The notes: generated from the letters alone by a model not told the origin. A stretch of 64,000 bases of DNA from Edolisoma coerulescens (GCA_013397115.1 VWZW01002764.1:629968-693967), one strand, 5' to 3'; counted from the first letter of the stretch, positions 57,885-63,726 are shown. Numbers and translations are program-made.

Positions 57885-59269
57885 AATTACAGGACTCCTG
57901 TAAATGTTTCTGAAGAAAATGAAGTTAGCTTGCAAAGTCCCTGAAGTGATGCTGTCTACCTTTCTGAAATTGTCTACACTGTGGTCTGTTCGGATTTTTT
58001 AAAATAGGTTTTTATTTTAATTTAAAAAAACTCACCCAACAAGGTAAAGTCACATCATTTAAATAGCAAGGAAGAAAATAAGACTGATCTTAAAATGGAT
58101 GCAGCAGCTTCTTTTAAAGAGCAACATGTTGCAATCACCTTTCATTTTAGGGGAAGGGAGAGATTCCCTCAAAGGAACAGAGACGGGGAGCAGTGGGGGC
58201 AGGGAGCCTGCGTTTAAAAAAAAANNNNNNNNNNNNNNNNNNNNNNNNNNNNNNNNNNNNNNNNNNNNNNNNNNNNNNNNNNNNNNNNNNNNNNNNNNNN
58301 NNNNNNNNNNNNNNNNNNNNNNNNNNNNNNNNNNNNNNNNNNNNNNNNNNNNNNNNNNNNNNNNNNNNNNNNNNNNNNNNNNNNNNNNNNNNNNNNNNNN
58401 NNNNNNNNNNNNNNNNNNNNNNNNNNNNNNNNNNNNNNNNNNNNNNNNNNNNNNNNNNNNNNNNNNNNNNNNNNNNNNNNNNNNNNNNNNNNNNNNNNNN
58501 NNNNNNNNNNNNNNNNNNNNNNNNNNNNNNNNNNNNNNNNNNNNNNNNNNNNNNNNNNNNNNNNNNNNNNNNNNNNNNNNNNNNNNNNNNNNNNNNNNNN
58601 NNNNNNNNNNNNNNTTGGCAGCTCGATGGGAACAATGGGGCCGGTGAGCGCGGAGCCGGGACTTAGTCTCTGGGACGCCATGTCTGTGCGAGGGGCGCGC
58701 CGGGGCCGCACTCACCGTTCGCTCGGAAATCCGCCTCGATCTGCGGGGAGAGCACACAGGGACACACCGTCAGCACGACCGGGTCCGCGGCGCTATGGGG
58801 GACCCCCATCCCCGCCCGCACCCTCATTTTTAGGGGAATTAAATACCGAGTGAGGAAAGCCCAGCGCGATGCGGAAGGTGATGGGGTAGCGGGTGAAGCG
58901 CCCCCCGGCCCCCGCACGGCTCATGGGGGGACCCTCCCCGAGCCCCCCCAACGGGGAGCGAGCCGGGGGAACGCGGCAGCCGCCCCCTCCCCTTCTCCGC
59001 CCAGCCAGGGGGTCACACGCGGGTCCCCGCTCCACCGCCCCCCATCCCGCCGCGGGGGGACACCCGGGCTGACAGGGCTCTGCCCCGACGCGCGGGGCCG
59101 GCTGCAGGGCACGGTCCCCTCGCTGGGGTTACGGGGGCTAGCGAGGAGGCCAGCCCAGGGCCGGCCCGGGGGGATGCGAGCACCGCGGCGGGGGTCCCCC
59201 GGGAGCGCGCCCCGCGGGCGGGCACGGGGCGCTCACCTGGGAATCGTTGTGCAGCTGGTCCCCGCTCAT
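513..59269 (-). CDS. TOP1: DNA topoisomerase I, exons 1-14 (gene partial, 3' exons beyond left edge)
   Basis: Type IB topoisomerase. It nicks one strand of duplex DNA, forms a 3'-phosphotyrosyl bond, lets the DNA swivel and reseals it, relaxing supercoils ahead of polymerases in the nucleus. Fourteen minus-strand blocks join at GT-AG introns with matching phases into 1455 nt, or 485 codons, with no stop. Human TOP1 reaches the same point at residue 484. The visible protein is a charged N-terminal domain (about residues 1-206) followed by the start of the core clamp from the WKWWEEERYPEG segment. Residues known in human to contact camptothecin or DNA are present: Asn353, Phe362, Gly364, Arg365 and Glu419 (human number plus one). 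The catalytic Arg488, Lys532, Arg590, His632 and Tyr723 (human numbering) fall in exons outside the window. I see no frameshift or lost splice site, so the locus looks functional. A retrocopy is excluded by the introns. Confidence 0.98.
657..1692 (-). other. TOP1: TOP1 intron 13
   Basis: 1036 bp with GT-AG ends. Nothing recognisable inside. Confidence 0.9.
1693..1837 (-). CDS. TOP1: TOP1 exon 13, core subdomain
   Basis: Encodes residues 389-437, DSKIPAPPPGHKWKEVRHDN through SIKYIMLNPSSRIK. It includes Glu419 (human Glu418) in SWTEN. DSKIPAP replaces human DAKVPSP. The acceptor is ctctgtag and the donor GTAAAG. The exon ends in phase 0. Confidence 0.97.
1838..2478 (-). other. TOP1: TOP1 intron 12
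   Basis: 641 bp with GT-AG ends. Nothing recognisable inside. Confidence 0.9.
2479..2666 (-). CDS. TOP1: TOP1 exon 12, core with lip and drug-contact residues
   Basis: Encodes residues 327-389. The highly conserved block IANFKIEPPGLFRGRGNHPK includes Asn353, Phe362, Gly364 and Arg365. In human the equivalents (352, 361, 363, 364) lie at the DNA and camptothecin interface and are known resistance positions. Changes from human are conservative (DENERL for EENEKL, YCVMDN for FCIMDN). The acceptor is cttttcccag and the donor GTGAGC. Confidence 0.97.
2667..4113 (-). other. TOP1: TOP1 intron 11
   Basis: 1447 bp with a weak donor (GTACCA) and a good acceptor (cttttcccag). Nothing recognisable inside. 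Confidence 0.9.
4114..4236 (-). CDS. TOP1: TOP1 exon 11, core subdomain
   Basis: Encodes residues 286-326, EMTSEEKSTITSLSKCDFTH through ARKQMSKEEKQ. The exon is exactly 123 nt, phase 0 at both ends. The last codon is CAG (Gln) where human has Leu. The acceptor ends in ctttctgcaag and the donor GTACCA is a weak match to consensus. Confidence 0.95.
4237..4944 (-). other. TOP1: TOP1 intron 10
   Basis: 708 bp. Holds the AC microsatellite next to the exon 11 acceptor and otherwise nothing recognisable. Confidence 0.9.
4267..4281. repeat. (AC)7 microsatellite
   Basis: Short AC run in intron 10, about 30 bp upstream (transcript sense) of the exon 11 acceptor. Confidence 0.9.
4945..5066 (-). CDS. 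TOP1: TOP1 exon 10, core subdomain
   Basis: Encodes residues 245-285, GKVMKLSTKAEEVATFFAK through HEYTTKEIFRKNFFKDWRK. The only visible change from human is Thr for Pro in KLSPKAEE. The acceptor is ctttgtag and the donor GTATGC. The exon ends in phase 0. Confidence 0.96.
5067..8330 (-). other. TOP1: TOP1 intron 9
   Basis: 3264 bp. GC-richer patches lie near 5320-5410 and 6840-6960, without CpG-island density. A stretch near 7645-7745 vaguely resembles the conserved tail of an old reptile/bird retroposon but is too degraded to name. Nothing else is recognised. Confidence 0.85.
8331..8446 (-). CDS. TOP1: TOP1 exon 9, start of the core clamp
   Basis: Encodes residues 206-245, WEEERYPEGIKWKFLEHKGP onward to ENVKFYYD. 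The translated sequence equals human as I remember it. This is the beginning of core subdomains I/II, the cap of the DNA clamp. The acceptor is ctctcttgaag and the donor GTGAGT, entered in phase 2 and left in phase 1. Confidence 0.96.
8447..12821 (-). other. TOP1: TOP1 intron 8
   Basis: 4375 bp, AT-rich. A loose pair of about 30-bp similar segments (roughly 12390-12450, each with CACCTGCAC/CATCTGCAC followed by TAATA) suggests an old local duplication. No gene or mobile element is recognised. Confidence 0.85.
12822..12919 (-). CDS. TOP1: TOP1 exon 8, end of charged domain
   Basis: Encodes residues 174-206, running from DSKAKKVKSKDKKVPE through KKPKKEEEQ to KWKW. KKPKKEE is the third basic localisation motif of human TOP1. 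The lysine tract between EEEE and KVPE is about three residues shorter than in human, which offsets the gains in exons 3-5. The core starts at the tryptophan-rich end. The acceptor is cattttgcag and the donor GTAACT. Confidence 0.95.
12920..13871 (-). other. TOP1: TOP1 intron 7
   Basis: 952 bp with GT-AG ends. Open frames here are not conserved-looking. Nothing recognisable. Confidence 0.9.
13872..13947 (-). CDS. TOP1: TOP1 exon 7 with second basic localisation motif
   Basis: Encodes residues 148-173. It starts ADYKPKKIKTED, which holds both a nuclear-localisation motif and a second SUMO-like site (IKTE, Lys157, equivalent to human Lys153). It ends in KKRKQEEEE. The acceptor is ttgttcttag and the donor GTAATG. 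Confidence 0.95.
13948..16900 (-). other. TOP1: TOP1 intron 6
   Basis: 2953 bp. More than half is the sense-oriented CR1 copy at about 14415-16130. The rest (13948-14414 and 16131-16900) shows nothing recognisable. Confidence 0.9.
14415..16130 (-). mobile_element. CR1 LINE copy, 5'-truncated and internally deleted
   Basis: Minus-strand translation gives recognisable CR1 ORF2 pieces in order. An endonuclease half comes first, with GDFNLPDI at about 15905-15880 and GDVVVGGCCGHSDHEMMEF near 15740-15690. An inter-domain linker with KAQLELNLA and FYKEVNNKR follows. The reverse transcriptase start is HKKGQEEDPRNFRPVSL and KVMEQIIL near 14880-14785. It then jumps directly to the C-terminal block KRRLRGDLI near 14764. 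The RT palm with its catalytic aspartates is missing. The pieces lie in different frames, so there are several frameshifts. The 5' end stops mid-endonuclease, the usual LINE truncation. The copy lies in intron 6 in the same sense as TOP1. Its exact ends are uncertain by a few tens of bases. Confidence 0.9.
16901..16996 (-). CDS. TOP1: TOP1 exon 6 with main SUMO-acceptor motif
   Basis: Encodes residues 116-148. It contains IKDEP at residues 120-124, equivalent to the human motif around Lys117, the main sumoylation site. An acidic DDDG stretch and KPLKRPREDD follow. The acceptor is ctttttgtag and the donor GTAAGT. Human YFVPPKEDIKPLKRPRDEDD reads FYASPKEDSKPLKRPREDDD here, so the middle is variable while the SUMO and basic motifs are kept. 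Confidence 0.95.
16997..19728 (-). other. TOP1: TOP1 intron 5
   Basis: 2732 bp. Contains a 15-bp tandem duplication at 18222-18251 and otherwise nothing recognisable. Confidence 0.9.
18222..18251. repeat. Tandem 15-bp duplication
   Basis: TCTATTTTAACACTG occurs twice back to back without mismatch, in intron 5. Confidence 0.95.
19729..19787 (-). CDS. TOP1: TOP1 exon 5
   Basis: Encodes residues 97-116, MKSSSGDIKIKKEKENGFS plus the split Ser codon. The second half matches human IKKEKENGFSS. The first residues (MKSSSGD) have diverged from human VRASGDA. The acceptor is gtgtttttcag and the donor GTAAGA. The internal ATG is not a start, because the reading frame continues in from exon 4. Confidence 0.93.
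19788..20320 (-). other. TOP1: TOP1 intron 4
   Basis: 533 bp with GT-AG ends. Nothing recognisable inside. Confidence 0.9.
20321..20447 (-). CDS. TOP1: TOP1 exon 4, charged N-terminal domain with first basic localisation motif
   Basis: Encodes residues 54-96, from EHKDSSEKKHKDKEK to the KRKEEK end, almost entirely Lys, Asp, Glu, His and Ser. KKHKDKEK corresponds to the first mapped nuclear-localisation motif of human TOP1. One Ser is extra relative to human (DSSEKK against DSEKK). The acceptor ends in gtcttgcag and the donor is GTGGGT. The exon ends in phase 0. Confidence 0.95.
22821..22974 (+). mobile_element. CR1 LINE 3'-end fragment
   Basis: Matches the familiar CR1 tail: AAGGCCAGGTTGGACAGGGC, CTGGTCTAGTGGAAGGTGTC, then GGTCCCTTTCAACCCAAAC and a terminal octanucleotide-like repeat (TTCTGTGATTCTACAATTCT). 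It lies in intron 3, antisense to TOP1, and is strongly 5'-truncated. Confidence 0.9.
28935..28956. repeat. A22 homopolymer
   Basis: Uninterrupted run of 22 A on the plus strand in intron 3. I found no retroposed gene or SINE body upstream of it, so it is called a simple repeat rather than a retroposon tail. Confidence 0.9.
30102..30204 (-). CDS. TOP1: TOP1 exon 3, charged N-terminal domain
   Basis: Encodes residues 20-54, a Lys/His/Asp/Glu-rich tract built from KHKD-like repeats and ending KSKHSNS. The acceptor is ctgcttacag and the donor GTGAGG. The stretch HKKDKEKDREK is two residues longer than human HKKEKDREK as I remember it, as expected in a disordered repeat-like region. This domain directs nuclear and nucleolar localisation and protein contacts and is dispensable for catalysis. 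Confidence 0.95.
36513..36558. repeat. Tandem duplication, 23-24-bp unit
   Basis: AAAATATTTAGTTAGAGGAAGTCT is followed directly by a copy lacking one T (unit quoted here: AGTTAGAGGAAGTC core in both). Located in intron 2. Confidence 0.9.
57584..57601. repeat. (CA)n microsatellite
   Basis: About eight to nine AC units in intron 2. Confidence 0.9.
57860..57882. repeat. (TA)n microsatellite
   Basis: About eleven TA units preceded by (GT)3, inside a wider AT-rich stretch (about 57760-57890) in intron 2. Probably polymorphic in length. Confidence 0.95.
58225..58614. other. Assembly gap (390 N)
   Basis: Unresolved bases inside intron 2, 101 bp downstream of exon 2 in the transcript direction. 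The gap abuts an A-run on its left and CpG-island sequence on its right. The true length is unknown. Any reading frame spanning it is meaningless. Confidence 0.99.
58716..58740 (-). CDS. TOP1: TOP1 exon 2 (25-nt micro-exon)
   Basis: Encodes IEADFRAN plus the first base of the next codon (residues 12-20). The acceptor reads ctccccgcag and the donor GTGAGT. At 25 nt it is not a multiple of three, so skipping it would shift the frame. Intron 1 upstream is 496 bp and GC-rich. Intron 2 downstream is 28.5 kb. The DFRAND/S context matches human DFRLND/S apart from Ala for Leu. Confidence 0.95.
58741..59236 (-). other. TOP1: TOP1 intron 1
   Basis: 496 bp, extremely GC-rich, within the CpG island. 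It has several G/C homopolymer runs (for example near 58911-58950 and 59037-59060) that could form G-rich structures in the transcript. Confidence 0.9.
59237..59269 (-). CDS. TOP1: TOP1 exon 1, coding part
   Basis: Encodes residues 1-11, MSGDQLHNDSQ, differing from human only at residue 5 (Gln for His). The start is the ATG at 59269-59267, chosen because it matches the conserved N-terminus. It has G at -3 but A at +4, an adequate initiation context. The donor is GTGAGC at 59236-59231. The exon ends in phase 0 and lies within the CpG island. Confidence 0.95.
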
Positions 59270-59380
59270 GCCGGAGGCGCGGGCGGCCGGGCGGAGCGGT
59301 AGGAGCGGCGGGCAGAGGAGCGCCGGGCGGAGCGGGACGCGGGGAGCGCAGCGCGGTTGTGTAACAGACTAAGTCCCGGT
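59270..59380 (-). other. TOP1: Approximate TOP1 5' UTR
   Basis: GC-rich leader between the start codon and the inferred transcription start. The right end is an estimate: about 25-30 bp downstream of the TATA-like element at 59415-59406. CpG-island promoters often have several starts, so the boundary is soft. Confidence 0.5.
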
Positions 59381-59449
59381 TTCGGCACTCTGCGCAGGCG
59401 CGGCGCCTTTTAAAGCGGCGGGGGAGAGGCCTGACGGGCAGGGGGCGGG
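59380..59449 (-). promoter_or_regulatory. TOP1 core promoter: TATA-like element, NRF1-type site, GC box
   Basis: On the TOP1 strand CTTTAAAAGG (59415-59406) resembles a TATA box. GCGCCTGCGCA (59401-59391) resembles an NRF1 half-palindrome. GGGGGCGGG (59441-59449 on the plus strand) is an Sp/KLF-type GC box. The order and spacing fit initiation near 59380. The assignment is by motif only. Confidence 0.5.
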
Positions 59450-59465
59450 AAGCGGCCCGGCGCAG

Positions 59466-59487
59466 ATTTGCATGCAAGCCACGCCCC
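59466..59487 (+). promoter_or_regulatory. Octamer/GC-box composite module 1
   Basis: A perfect POU octamer ATTTGCAT (59466-59473), a 5-bp spacer, then CCACGCCCC (59479-59487). First of five similarly arranged modules upstream of TOP1. Confidence 0.6.
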
Positions 59488-59501
59488 CCGGAGCCGGCAT
59501 G

Positions 59502-59523
59502 ATTTGCATGTGGGCCACGCCCC
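59502..59523 (+). promoter_or_regulatory. Octamer/GC-box composite module 2
   Basis: A perfect ATTTGCAT (59502-59509), a 5-bp spacer, then CCACGCCCC (59515-59523). It starts exactly 36 bp from module 1 and matches it at most positions, including both motif cores. Confidence 0.6.
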
Positions 59524-59581
59524 GCCGGCGTGACCGCTGCGACCCGCCGCCCTCCCACCCCGCGCTACGCCGGCTCGCTGC

Positions 59582-59603
59582 TTTACATATCCGGTCCCGC
59601 CCC
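59582..59603 (+). promoter_or_regulatory. Octamer-like/GC-box composite module 3, with nearby CCAAT
   Basis: The degenerate octamer TTTACATA is followed, at nearly the same spacing, by TCCCGCCCC (59595-59603). A CCAAT pentamer lies at 59618-59622 on the plus strand, inverted with respect to TOP1. Confidence 0.45.
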
Positions 59604-59645
59604 TTCCTCTCCCTCCTCCAATGGCACCGGGAGATTTACATTAAC

Positions 59646-59668
59646 ATTTACATGCGAGGCCCCGCCCC
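59646..59668 (+). promoter_or_regulatory. Octamer-like/GC-box composite module 4
   Basis: ATTTACAT (59646-59653) differs from the octamer at one base and is followed by GGCCCCGCCCC. The spacing is one base longer than in modules 1, 2 and 5. Confidence 0.5.
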
Positions 59669-59730
59669 TTCCCCGCGGCTGCCGGGCCCGGTGCATTGTG
59701 TAAGAACCCGTGCTGCTCCGTGCGCGCAGC

Positions 59731-59740
59731 GCGCATGCGC
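59731..59740. promoter_or_regulatory. Palindromic NRF1-type site
   Basis: GCGCATGCGC is a perfect palindrome and matches the core of the NRF1 consensus. It sits between modules 4 and 5, about 350 bp upstream of the inferred TOP1 start. Confidence 0.6.
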
Positions 59741-59758
59741 CGCCGCCCCACCGGCCGT

Positions 59759-59780
59759 ATTTGCATACAGGCCCCGCCCC
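59759..59780 (+). promoter_or_regulatory. Octamer/GC-box composite module 5
   Basis: A perfect ATTTGCAT (59759-59766), a 5-bp spacer, then CCCCGCCCC (59772-59780). A second GC box, GGCCCCGCCCCC, follows at 59789-59800. Confidence 0.6.
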
Positions 59781-60028
59781 TGGGCGCAGGCCCCGCCCCC
59801 AGGGCCGCATGGCGGGCGGGAGGGCGGCTCTGAGGGAGGTGTTTTCGCTGCCTCCCTGCGATAACCCCACAGTGACACCCCGCACCCCCTGGGCGGCACG
59901 GGCTCGGGGGCCCTCGGGGCTTCCCCTGAAGTCCCACCGCGCCAGAGCCCCCATAGGCACCAGCTCATGGGCAATTTGAGCATTTCCAAGTGAGAGGCGG
60001 CGAGCGGGGAATGCGCACCTGTCCCACA

Positions 60029-60087
60029 GACCCCTGGCTATCAGTCTCTGTTATCGGTGTGGCTGACCCCTCGCTATCAGTCTCTGT
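60029..60087 (+). repeat. Direct duplication with 36-bp period
   Basis: The 23-bp segment at 60029-60051 (GACCCCTGGCTATCAGTCTC...) recurs at 60065-60087 with one mismatch (22/23). It is a local tandem duplication upstream of the promoter with no assigned role. Confidence 0.85.
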
Positions 60088-61540
60088 ACGCCACCGCACC
60101 AGGCTGGAGTGCAGAGGCCGCAGGAACCACGAGGAGATGATGAGGGTGATGCTAAGGGGGGATGCAGATCAGGCAGGCTTGGGCTCGCTTGACTCGTTTA
60201 AGTCAAGGACAGCACTGGTGCATTGCATACGAGAGCATTAAAAAGGGATCAGCCCGCAAGGTTTTTCTTCTGGCATCAGCAGGCTCTTTAATTTCTTTCT
60301 CCTACAAGGAAATGGAGGGTAAAAGGGGGCCAAAGCTTCATTTTCTTCTAGCTAATGTGATAGTGAAGCACGTGCCTGCCTAGAAAAACACCCCTCCTTC
60401 TCCAGCCCAAACCTGAAGACATTTATTTCTGCTCCGCAGCAGCTCTTCTAAACGGGTTTTCTTGTCGGTGTACTAAATGGCAGGTTTAGTATGCATGGCT
60501 GGTACGTGTCTCACAGGACTGCCTCCAGTCTTCTTGGAGCTTCCATCCTCTGCTGCAACACAGACTGTACCTTTCCTCAGCTTCTTTACACAACCGGAGC
60601 TTTGATTTGACACTAAAATAACCTGGCGCTGCCAGGCTATCTGAAGAGATACATCAAAATGTAAGCAGTGACAGCAGCCACCTATTTGCACTGCATATTT
60701 ATATCCTGCAAAGGGAAAACTCTGTCACTTTCTTACCGTCTTCAGAAGAGGATCTGAGGACTTCCTTTTTTTACCGAGAGCAGGCAAATATTTCTGGCTC
60801 TGGAGCTGTTTATTATGCAAACTGCTTTAGTCACTGTTAGATTTTTAAATATAAACATAACGAAAGGGCTGTTTAAGACCCCGGGAAGAGGTGTGTGCCC
60901 CTGGCTCACAAGAATGAGGTGAAAGTGGGCTTTGCTCTGCGTTTGAGCCCCTCCTTGCTGCCCTCCAGGGCTGCAGGGCTGTGTCTTTTGGGACAGCCTG
61001 GGAGTGGGGTTGGCACCTCCTGCTTCCAACATTAGAAATTCCTAAAGGCTCTTTCTTTGAAGCAGCAATTTCGCTTTTAATCTCACATCGCTGTCTCCCC
61101 AAGAAGCCCTGCTCAGGTGGCTGTGCCTGCCACAAGAAAGGGACCTGCCACCACCTCTCCAGCGCGCTGCAGCCAGCCCCGTGCAGGGGAAGGCAGCACG
61201 GCCCCTTCCAGCAGCTGCCACCTTCACAGGCGTTTGCAAGCATGCCTGGTTGCAAAGCAGAGCCCCCAAAACCGGCACACGAGAGGCTCAGTGCTGTGCT
61301 GCCCGCTGACAGCCGGATGGGAGAGCTCCGAAGGAACAGGGATCTTCCCAGTTTGGTGTCTCAGGTCCTGACAACGAGCGCTCCCACGGCAGCAGGGCCT
61401 GAGCCGTGGGTGACGAGCAGAACCTTGTGCTCCGCTGTCAAACACCGCTCACGCCACGGAGGAAACCTGCAGCTGAGGGAGCCGTGCTCGAGCCAGAGCG
61501 AGCTGTGTCCAGGAATCCGCTGCACGGAGCCCCCTCCTCT

Positions 61541-61666
61541 GGAGCTATTCGAAACCCACCTGGACACAATCCTGTGCAGCCTGCTGTAGGGGAGCCTGCT
61601 TCAGCAGGGGGCTGGACTGGGTGTTCTCCAGAGGTCCCTCCCAAACCCAGCCATTCTGTGTGATCC
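61541..61666 (+). mobile_element. CR1 LINE 3'-end fragment
   Basis: Contains TCGAAACCCACCTGGACAC, a GGGGGCTGGACTGGGTG-type stretch, CCAGAGGTCCCTCCCAAACC and ATTCTGTGTGATCC, which is the CR1 3' terminus in plus orientation. It is more diverged from the remembered consensus than the intron 3 copy. It lies upstream of TOP1. Confidence 0.85.
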
Positions 61667-61957
61667 ATTTTGACCCCAGTCTTCCATAGGGTTATCCTGG
61701 AGCCTGCAAGGAAACACTGCTCTGCTGTCAGAACCCAAGAGGCAGGGAAATACACAGCTTGTTCAAAACACATTAAACAGTAACACCTGTGTGGCCCCAT
61801 CTGTTGCAATGAGCTCTATGATAAAAACCCTTCTGCTCTCCAAACCTATAACCTGCAGCACCGCTGTCCAGGAGGCTGAACCTCCCTCATCCCCTTCCAT
61901 CCCTTGGGACTCGGGAGGCTCTGCCAAAGAAGACAAAGGCTTGAACAGAACACACCA

Positions 61958-62122
61958 CTGGACAACCCAGGGAAGTGGTCATGGCCCCAAGCCTGCCAGA
62001 GTTAGAGAAGCATTTGGACAATGCTCTCAAGCACATGGGATTCTTGGGGTTGTCCTGCGCGGGAGCTAGACACGGTGATCCTTGTGGGTCCCTTCCAGCT
62101 CGGGAGATTCTGTGGTTCTCAC
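61958..62122 (+). mobile_element. CR1 LINE 3'-end fragment, diverged
   Basis: Shows AGAGTTAGAGAAGCATTTGG, ACAATGCTCTCAAGCACATG, GATCCTTGTGGGTCCCTTCC and GATTCTGTGGTTCTC. This is a CR1 tail of a different subfamily from the copy about 300 bp to its left. Plus orientation, intergenic. Confidence 0.8.
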
Positions 62123-63726
62123 CAACCCTTTCCACGGTGGAGGCTGGCAGTGAAGGAGTTAACATGCTTGAACCTGCTTCCCTGGCGAGGCTGTGCACAC
62201 CCCATCAAGATAAATGGGGGAAGTTCACACCTCTGAGTGCTGTGGTCTCTCTCCTGGGCTCCCTGGGACCAGTACATCACCATCGGGTTAATGCAGCCTA
62301 GGTGATTTCCTGCAAAAAGAAACAGCTGGAAACTATGTGTTTAAATTAAATCATAAATCATCCAGGATATAAAACCAGTAGAAAAGCCTCCAGTTCTCAC
62401 TCCTGGTGAATTGTGAGATTTGATTTATCTGGTGCACTCGCGGCTTCATGCTGTGCTCAGGGTGCCTGTTTTGGGAGAGGGAGGTGGGTGCTGTTTTCCT
62501 GGCCAGCTTTGCAGTCCTGTGTCGGGATGGGATCCTACACCTTACTCCACCCGGAGTCCCCACTCTTGTGCATGGACCAACACAAGAAAAGAAACCTTGA
62601 CATCCAAGCCCCTAAATCCTCCACAGCCCTCTTCCCAAGCCTTGCTTTTAGCCTCAGGAAAAACCATCTACATTATGTTCCTCCAGTTAATTCTCCTTTA
62701 TATTTAACTTGGTTATATGATGCATTTCAAGTTTGAAAGCGAAACAGAATTGGTAATTAAATACGCTCATATCTTGGTATTTTTGATTACAAGATTGAAA
62801 ATTCAGGCCTTAGAGCTTATTTTGGAGCGCAGAAAGAAGAGCACAACATTGCCAGCTCATTCAATTTTATTAGCAGTCCCACAGATCCAAGTTCACTTGT
62901 TTAGTTTTCCTCCATATAATTTTGTAAAAATTTCTACTTTTGTCAGAGGCAGCAGCCAGTTTCTAGTATTTATGTTTTAGGAGAAAAAAAGCGCAACAAA
63001 ATCCCTCCATCTAAATATGAAACAAATGCATTCTGCTTGTGAAGACGTAACAAAGAACCAGTTACAAAACATATTTAAACCCAGAAATCTAATTTTTAAA
63101 AGCCTCCAATGATTTTTTTTAGTCTCAGCTCATTTGTAGGAGCTATGGTTTGGATACTTCTATTGCTAGTCTCCATTTTTTTCACAGCCAGAGACCTGCC
63201 TGATGTGCAGGATTCCCAGCTGGCGTCATCCTGTAAACCTGCTGTCTCTAGAACCAAGTGACACTGGTACAAAATAGGAACAGTCAGATATACAACTCCC
63301 CACTCATTTTTCATTAGCATGACCTGCTCAAAACACTCATACCTATTATGTACTGTCGGATGCATTGAAACTAAGTGATCTCAGTGCTCTGAAAGAAATC
63401 CACTTTAATAAACTGCAGCAATTATTCACAGTTTTATATGTAAGACAAGGGAGCAAATTAAGCAGAACCAGCAGATACGATTGTAAGTGGGAGCTTTCAA
63501 AGGTCAGTCTTAATTACTGAGTTTCACCTGGCCTGGGAGAAGCTTGCAGAAGTCCTGGGAAATTACTAGTTAGAAAACAATCACTGATATCATTTGAACT
63601 TTATTATGTCCTCATTTGCCTTGGTTCAGGGAGCCAGCAGTGGTAGAGGGGTTGGTGTAAGGGAAAGGAGAACATTCGGATCATAATCCAAAGAGCACGT
63701 ACCTGGATTTTCAGCTAACATTCCCG

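Larger units (their letters stand above)
30205..58715 (-). other. TOP1: TOP1 intron 2 (giant first-half intron)
   Basis: About 28.5 kb including the N gap. Mostly AT-rich unique sequence with simple repeats (T or A runs near 32642, 34727, 41685, 42212 and 45001, the TA and CA microsatellites near 57.6-57.9 kb) and a 23-bp tandem duplication near 36.5 kb. A CpG-enriched patch lies at about 40070-40530. I found no CR1 copy, RNA gene or protein-coding gene. Short open frames are scattered and not gene-like. Confidence 0.85.
58615..59830. promoter_or_regulatory. CpG island spanning TOP1 promoter, exons 1-2 and intron 1
   Basis: Very GC-rich with dense CpG, in sharp contrast to the AT-rich intron 2 and intergenic flanks. 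It contains exon 1, intron 1, exon 2, the core promoter and the octamer/GC-box cluster. This is typical of a constitutively expressed housekeeping promoter. The left edge is cut by the N gap, so the island may extend further into intron 2. Confidence 0.9.

Noticed and set aside
58059..58757. Long open frames across 58059-58757 on both strands
   Set aside because: They are created by the 390 N being read as open codons and contain no supported protein.
59013..59989. Several overlapping open frames of 100-180 codons around 59000-60000
   Set aside because: Stop-poor frames are expected in very GC-rich CpG-island DNA. Their Pro/Arg/Gly/Ala-rich translations occur in several frames at once and match no family I know.
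60981..61589. 202-codon plus-strand frame upstream of TOP1
   Set aside because: No recognisable domain, no convincing splice sites, competing frames on the other strand, and its end runs into a CR1 tail.
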